Shown: piece after piece, positions 60,501 through 64,000 of the stretch
Layout of the letters: the number at the start of each line of letters is the position of its first letter
Numbering within the stretch: the stretch's first letter is position 1
Source: Lepisosteus oculatus
Lineage: Eukaryota > Chordata > Actinopteri > Semionotiformes > Lepisosteidae
DNA length: 64,000 bases
Direction: 5' to 3'
NCBI RefSeq assembly: GCF_040954835.1
Contig: NC_090714.1
Location: 8,854,501-8,918,500, forward strand
Translations under genes and position numbers: made by a program
The notes under the pieces: generated by a model
What the model was told of the DNA's origin: nothing
What the model saw: the letters and a program-made list of their open reading frames with translations, nothing else
Database searches by the model: none

Positions 60501-62653
60501 ATCCTGACCGAATTTTAACACTGTATCCATTTACTTCAATCTTACAAGAGGGATCTCCGCCTGAAACTCTGTAGTTTCTCCTTATATTGCTGTTTCAAGG
60601 ACTGGTCTTTCCCAGGGCCACCCCGTCTGCCAGCCTTCTGCCAAGTAAACAGTTGCTCAGTTGCTTCTTCCAATATAGGCGCTGGCGGTATAACTTGAAC
60701 TTTAAGTCCCCACTCTGCCATGTCCATTTTGGCTTCTACTGCTGAATCGTATAGACAGGTAACGTCTTCATAGAACACTCGTAGCCTCGTTGGAAATTAA
60801 GTCTGAAATTTTATTTTTTGCACTTTCAGGGTTGGCGTCAAGGCCTCTAGGTTTCAGGCACTAACGCTCTATGCGCCCTTTCAGTTCTCAGTTCCACATC
60901 CTTCGGTAAATCAAGTTCCCCCCCTCAGCAGATTTTCAAGGAAGGTGACCATGCAACGTCCCGCAGATTCTTCGAGGATTCTGTAAATCCGAATGTTTTC
61001 TCTGCTTGATCTTCCTTCCTGGTCTGTTAATTTCGTTTCCTGAAGTATTTTGTTGTTGCAGGATATTCTTTATCACAGTTTTTGTTGTTAAGACCCTTGT
61101 TTCCACTTCTTTTTTTTCCACTTCTTCCCATCCCTCTGCCTTATCCAGTCTCTTATTAACCTTGCTCAGCTCCTGTTTAATATCTGTAAGCTGCTGTTTA
61201 TTGTCCCGTCTGAAGTCTTTAGATTCCTGTAATATTTTCTGAAGACTGGCATCCGCACCATCTTGTTCAGAACTCGCTGAGCTGCTCCGACTGCGGTCAG
61301 AAGTTGCAGTTTCGATATTTTCCGCGGTCGGTAGTTATCTCCTGCTTCTCCTGACAGCCCCTTCAGCCATAGTTATTACTTTTCAAACATAATGTAAAAA
61401 AAACATATTTTTCAGGATTTATTACAAAATTGTAGGGAGGTGATCTGTATTACGCTGCCATTCCGGCCCACATCCTAACCAGTTATTTTTAACTGATTTT
61501 TATAAATTTATGATTACAGTTGTTTCTTTTAGTTGATCTGTGTTATATTAAATAACTTCAAGCCAAAGAATTAGCAATTTAATTACCATCTTTTTTATTA
61601 TTATCATATAAGGCAGGATTACTTATGTCTTTTAACCCTGCATACTATATATATATACTGTGGTACATTATGCAACCGTGGACTTGGTTATATGCAAATT
61701 GAGCTATTTTCGACGGTTCTCTGAACCGTCAAGTCCCTGTCAATACCTTACTGTGACTTTTTTAAAGATTCTGTTTTGGTATGTTTTTAAGAAATAAAGT
61801 TCAAAATCTGAGCAGCACGGTGTTGTGGTGGTAAGCATTGCTCCCTCACAGTACTGGGGCCCTACATTCGATGCCTGGGGTGCTATCTGAATGCAGTTTG
61901 TGTTTTCTCCCAGTGTTTGCATGCCTTCCACAGTCCAAAGAGGTAGATTAATTGGCGTCTGTATAATTAGCCCTGGTGTGAGTGTGTGCTTGTCTGTGTT
62001 TGCCTTGTGATGGACTAGCATCATATCCGTGGTATGTCCTGACTTCCACTCGTTGCTTGTCAGGGAAAGCTCCTAATGCCAGTGTGACCTTGCAGAAAAT
62101 AGATGGGTGGGTATTCAAAACAAAAACAAGCAAAATATTTAAATCTAGAAAGTTTGCGGTAAATTTCTCCTGGCAGCATCTCTACTTTCTTCTACAGTAT
62201 GAAATGCTTCTCTAGTCACACAGAAGAATAATGAAACATCAAACAGCTGTTGTCTATATGTAGAGGGATCTTGTTACTGGACAGCAATGTACTGTAAATG
62301 CTATTCTCAATATCCTCTTCGTGACTCCAGAGCTAGCCATGAGAATGAATGCATTCTTGAGGACCTGGACATTTTTATATTTCTTCATCACAAAAAATGT
62401 ACCTTAGAGCATACTGAAGTAAACTAATGACCTGAGGATATTAAAGCATACGAACAAGAATATTTAATGGAGTTGTTAATTTTAATTTTCAAAGTTTTAT
62501 GACTTTTTATCCTTTTTAATATAATGTGTTTGTTTATTTCAGGCATTTCAGCTTGGTCCCACAGAAGCATCTTACTATTGGGTTTACTGGGTTCCTGCAC
62601 AGTATGTAGATGCAATCAAAGACACAGTCCTTGGAAAATGGCAGTATTTTTAA
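45515..62653 (+). CDS. ubfd1: UBFD1, ubiquitin family domain-containing protein 1 (complete, 7 exons)
   Basis: Exons: 45515-45530, 46465-46743, 47193-47401, 48537-48602, 49031-49136, 51852-51934, 62543-62653. The total is 870 nt, 289 aa plus stop, and all phases fit. Residues 1-63 are a disordered, acidic/Ser-rich N-terminus (MASQDGGESMM...). A ubiquitin-like fold follows at about 65-140 (VELKIIWNKNKYDLKIPLDG; GLPPAMQKVMYKGLLPEDKT; AKIMVVGSTINDVL). The family-specific C-terminal domain includes LSGMYNKSGGKVRLTFKLEQ and ends AIKDTVLGKWQYF, the conserved terminus. The protein binds polyubiquitin in mammals; its detailed role is poorly known. The start was chosen from the tiny first exon ATGGCGTCGCAGGATG. 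Intron 5 holds an intact Tc1 and intron 6 (10.6 kb) a dead L1. Confidence 0.96.
45531..48536. other. UBFD1 introns 1-3
   Basis: Introns 45531-46464, 46744-47192 and 47402-48536 contain no recognisable gene, RNA or transposon. Short open frames here have no family features. Confidence 0.5.
49466..51095 (-). mobile_element. Full-length Tc1-like transposon with long inverted ends, in UBFD1 intron 5
   Basis: It is 1630 bp, flanked by TA (49464-49465 and 51096-51097). The inverted ends are about 213 bp each (49466-49680 and 50882-51095) and almost identical; I saw one difference inside (ggacacaattgtg against gaacacaattgtg) and one at the tip (CGGTGCC against CAGTGCC). Each end holds an outer and an inner copy of 'attcggcccccttg', the IR/DR layout used by Sleeping Beauty-type elements. 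The near-identity and open transposase imply a recent insertion. Confidence 0.95.
49685..50704 (-). CDS. Tc1/mariner transposase, intact (339 aa)
   Basis: It cuts and pastes its own element at TA dinucleotides in the nucleus. The length equals that of fish Tc1 transposases (about 340 aa). The N-terminal paired-like DNA-binding region has two helix-turn-helix parts (KISQASNIPRSTVQAIILKW, then an arm GRPSKL at about 58-63). The catalytic DD34E triad is complete: D152 in [12 protein letters not shown]243 in [10 protein letters not shown] and E278 in SPDLNPIENLW. The glycine-rich box KHGGGSIMVW is at about 185-194. There is no stop or frameshift. The frame opens just inside one inverted end and stops just inside the other. 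It runs antisense to UBFD1. Activity is inferred, not shown. Confidence 0.95.
   Translation of the reverse strand: MKTKEHTRQVRNTVVEKFKAGFGYKKISQASNIPRSTVQAIILKWKEYQTTANLPRPGRPSKLSAQTRRRLIRDAAKRPMITLDELQRTTAEVGESVNRTTISLTLHKSGLYGRVARRKPFLKDIHKKSRLKFATSHLGDTPNMWKKVLWSDETKIEHFGHNAKRYVWRKSNTAHHPQHTIPTVKHGGGSIMVWACFSSAGTGKMVKIEGKMDAVKYRTILDENLLESAKDLKLGRRFIFQQDNDPKHTAKSTKEWFTNKRIQVFEWPSQSPDLNPIENLWKELKTAVHKRSPSNLTELELFCKEEWARISVSRCAKLIETYPKRLAAVIAAKGGSTKY
52643..53168 (+). mobile_element. Full-length 5S-derived SINE with a micro-inversion (copy 6)
   Basis: The head (cagcagccatgtcaccctgc), middle and tail (gcgctatataagtgtaagca, then attattatgattattatt) are present. At about 52731-52767 the segment that in other copies reads cctgggaaaaactaaggttg ctgctggaag is reversed and complemented. 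It lies in UBFD1 intron 6. Confidence 0.92.
53319..54030 (-). pseudogene. Decayed Tc1-like element with transposase remnants
   Basis: At the high end, minus-strand frames keep the helix-turn-helix part (LSVFEKNMIVGTRCTALSVS, LLLGFS). At the low end they keep the DDE C-terminus (MQWPAQSPDRKPTEHLRDRM), where the catalytic region has degraded. Stops and frameshifts break the rest. The left end 'gtacaaaacataaggga' resembles the tip of a salmonid-type Tc1. The right tip was not found. Confidence 0.75.
54031..55530. other. UBFD1 intron 6, between the Tc1 relic and the L1
   Basis: AT-rich sequence. 54320-54425 (ttggatgaaacagaaaactg; aggtcctgactctcttt) is a heavily decayed middle module of the 5S-derived SINE family. 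Nothing else is recognised. Confidence 0.4.
55806..56160 (-). pseudogene. L1 ORF2 C-terminal fragment
   Basis: A frame with DWIELIKEIYIMEKITFSLK and KCVKYWSRWVQYI resembles the C-terminal end of fish L1 ORF2 proteins. It is cut off from the RT part by stops and by the nested SINE. Confidence 0.7.
56575..57165 (+). mobile_element. Full-length 5S-derived SINE nested in L1 (copy 7)
   Basis: It contains all modules: the head (agcagccatatcaccctgca; gctcagcaggtgtgagcctg), the middle (ctcgaaaagagtaggggtgt; tcatggcctcctaataatcc) and the tail (acctgtaaagcgctttgagt; cgctatataagtctaagcaa) with an ATT-rich end. At about 590 bp it is the most complete copy. It inserted after the L1. Confidence 0.95.
57325..58620 (-). 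pseudogene. L1 ORF2 reverse-transcriptase region, inactivated
   Basis: It shows typical RT blocks: PPSWREAIISVIPKEEKD, SFRPISLLNVDYRIYTAILA, MSLDAEKAFDSVSWKYL and RQGSPLSPLLFALHIEPLA. After ...KLKGMN the frame shifts, and the catalytic YADD box reads YAND at 58021-58010, so an essential Asp is lost. Downstream, GRKTRIRFKTLQLSKDKGGL (57325-57582) is the start of the C-terminal region. Confidence 0.9.
59493..59690 (-). pseudogene. L1 ORF2 endonuclease fragment
   Basis: ILICGGDWNVCLNPRLDST matches the 'GGDFN' block of the apurinic-type endonuclease of L1 ORF2. It is followed by the linker-like GIRDLWRDFYPSRRD. Frames before and after are broken. Confidence 0.85.
60542..61370 (-). pseudogene. 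L1 ORF1 remnant
   Basis: SSRENIRIYRILEESAG near 60940-61020 resembles the RNA-recognition motif of L1 ORF1 proteins. LKVQVIPPAPILEEATEQLF (about 60640-60710) and a lysine-rich end follow. An upstream Lys/Glu-rich stretch could be the coiled coil. It is frameshifted in several places. Confidence 0.65.
61808..62110 (-). repeat. Fish interspersed repeat ('gcagcacggtg ... cattcgatgcctgggg')
   Basis: gagcagcacggtgttgtggt, ccctacattcgatgcctggg, cttccacagtccaaagaggt and gccttgtgatggactagc occur in the reverse order of the family at 14934-15178. It lies next to the L1 5' end. Confidence 0.65.
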
Positions 62654-64000
62654 ATGTGCCTCCTCCCTTGACAATGAAGAGCTGGGATTTCAGACAAAAC
62701 AGAACAAGAAACAACAGAACCAAAGGACATTGTGAGGAGGGAGATAACAACCAGCCATCTGTAGACGGTGCCAGAGAACTTTCAAGTTGAAACAAAGTGA
62801 TATTGTATGAATGAAAAGAAGAAGGACACAAATGGAATCCAGAGACAAAATGTCTTGTCTTAGGTTTAGTTTGAAGGTCATTAAGTTGCAGTATCCCTTT
62901 TCTTGGACTGACTTCACCTTAGGCTTTATCTTTTTAGAGTAGCCCTGACTAAATACCAGTGAACCGACTGTATATAGACCACTGATTCATTTTTCTTCTC
63001 CCAGTCATTCTCAAAGTAATAAAACTATATTTAAGAAAAACATTGCCCAGGAAGATTTGTATTTACTTAAACACGGATTAAGAAAAACACAGAATACTTG
63101 CCCAAACTTGCCAAAGTTGTTTAAAAACTTGCATCTAATGTGGATGTTAGGTTTTGCACATTATGTGAGTAAAGCATATTTACAGAGCAAAACAAATCTA
63201 AGGACCAGCCATGTTATTATAACAGCCTGAATATTCTGTAAATATTCTTTCACTTACAGCTGTCAAAAGAAATAGATAGGGTTAAAATACAGTATGACCA
63301 AATACACACATTGTAGGACCTTGGGAAGCACACCTTTCAAAATGGCCTAGATTTACTTGTTACAGTATGTCTTCTTTGAGTACAGGGATGCCCTGAATGA
63401 TAAAACAAGTGATGAACACATTGAGGTGTAGTCACTTATTTTTTACTTTTAGGCTATGAGGCCAGATCCTGTTAAGGCCCGGGACAGGGTACAAGTATTG
63501 TACTGGTTCTGTCACCACAGGAAACACAACTAATGCTAAAATAAGAGTGCATTTTTCACATTCCCCTCATGAAGGCAGAATGTTCTTTTATGAAAATGTG
63601 GTTCCTGCAGTTTTGCATTCATCATGGCTGCCGTCGCATCATCCAGGTGGATGCTGCACATTGGTGGTGGTGAAAGGGAGTCCCCATTACCTGTAAAACG
63701 CTTTGAGTGGAGTGTCCAGAAAAGCGCTATATAAGTGTAAGCAATTATTATTATTATTATTAGTCTTGTCTCATCTCATCTTAATAAGGAAACATTGGCA
63801 ATAAGATCTTTAGTGATGATCTCCATGAAGCTTCAAATGTGTCAAGTGAAATACATCTTTAAGAAAACAGAACATTAATAATAGGACTGAACTTGACCCA
63901 CACAAAGAAAAGCAAACTTTATATGGATAACTTTCAGAATAAATGTTTGCTTTTCTGTGATAGTATGTGATTTTAATCTATTATAAGTCCTCTAGTACAG
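62654..64000 (+). other. UBFD1 3' UTR and downstream DNA
   Basis: Two AATAAA polyadenylation signals follow the stop codon, at 63018-63023 (about 365 nt away) and 63938-63943. The first is the more likely end of a short transcript. A truncated SINE lies between them. No further gene is visible to the window edge. Confidence 0.6.
63625..63763 (+). mobile_element. 5S-derived SINE, 3' part only (copy 8)
   Basis: It starts at atggctgccgtcgcatcatc and runs through gatgctgcacattggtggtg and cgctatataagtgtaagca to an (ATT)n tail. The 5' head is absent, as expected for a 5'-truncated retroposon. Confidence 0.9.

Larger units (their letters stand above)
55535..61470 (-). mobile_element. ~5.9-kb L1-type LINE, near full length but dead
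   Basis: On the minus strand it runs from a G-rich 5' end (gggccggaatggcagcgtaa, near 61470) through ORF1 and ORF2 pieces to an A/T-rich 3' end near 55535. A 5S-derived SINE (56575-57165) interrupts the ORF2 C-terminal part. Many stops and frameshifts are present. It inserted antisense in UBFD1 intron 6. A target duplication could not be established. Confidence 0.85.

Noticed and set aside
55530-61480. Possible L1 target-site duplication (caggttattt near 55530 and cagttattttt near 61480)
   Set aside because: The two do not match cleanly and the 3' end of the element is not fixed.

Overview
The window is nuclear DNA from a ray-finned fish. The evidence is spliced vertebrate genes with GT-AG introns, AT-rich introns, and dense fish-type repeats: Tc1 elements, 5S rRNA-derived SINEs with an L2/CR1-type tail, L2 and L1 LINEs, and hAT elements. 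The repeat mix, especially a family ending in 'gagctaaatgggccaaatgg', slightly favours a non-teleost such as a gar, bowfin or sturgeon; this is inference from memory, not a measurement. There are no prokaryotic genes, operons or CRISPR arrays.

Four protein-coding genes were assembled exon by exon, and their reading phases agree across every junction. From left to right they are GGA2 (minus, 5' part only, about 559-13527), EARS2 (minus, complete, 15329-32567, 569 aa), an MFSD11/UNC93-like transporter (minus, complete, 35380-44756, 445 aa) and UBFD1 (plus, complete, 45515-62653, 289 aa). GGA2, EARS2 and UBFD1 are neighbours in the human 16p12 block. The MFSD11-like gene sits between EARS2 and UBFD1, where I know of no human gene. 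The transporter and UBFD1 are divergent across about 760 bp, so they may share a promoter.

The genes share no pathway. GGA2 is a trans-Golgi clathrin adaptor, EARS2 charges mitochondrial tRNA with glutamate, the MFSD11-like protein is a 12-span membrane protein of unknown substrate, and UBFD1 is a ubiquitin-like-domain protein.

Most remaining structure is mobile DNA in introns. The main items are: a hAT element with a perfect 8-bp target duplication (2871-4269); a perfect 128-bp inverted duplication beside GGA2 exon 3; a deleted Tc1 with perfect 39-bp ends (15797-16605); a ~5.2-kb foldback structure with tandem-repeat arms around an L2 LINE in EARS2 intron 1 (26850-32120); eight copies of a 5S-derived SINE, one with a micro-inversion; a family of short repeats with a hammerhead-ribozyme-like core; a Tc1 element with an intact 339-aa transposase in UBFD1 intron 5 (49466-51095); and a ~5.9-kb dead L1 in UBFD1 intron 6 with a SINE inside it.

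I found no clearly new biological system. The best candidates for something undescribed are the foldback element, the hammerhead-like repeat family and the extra MFSD11-like gene.
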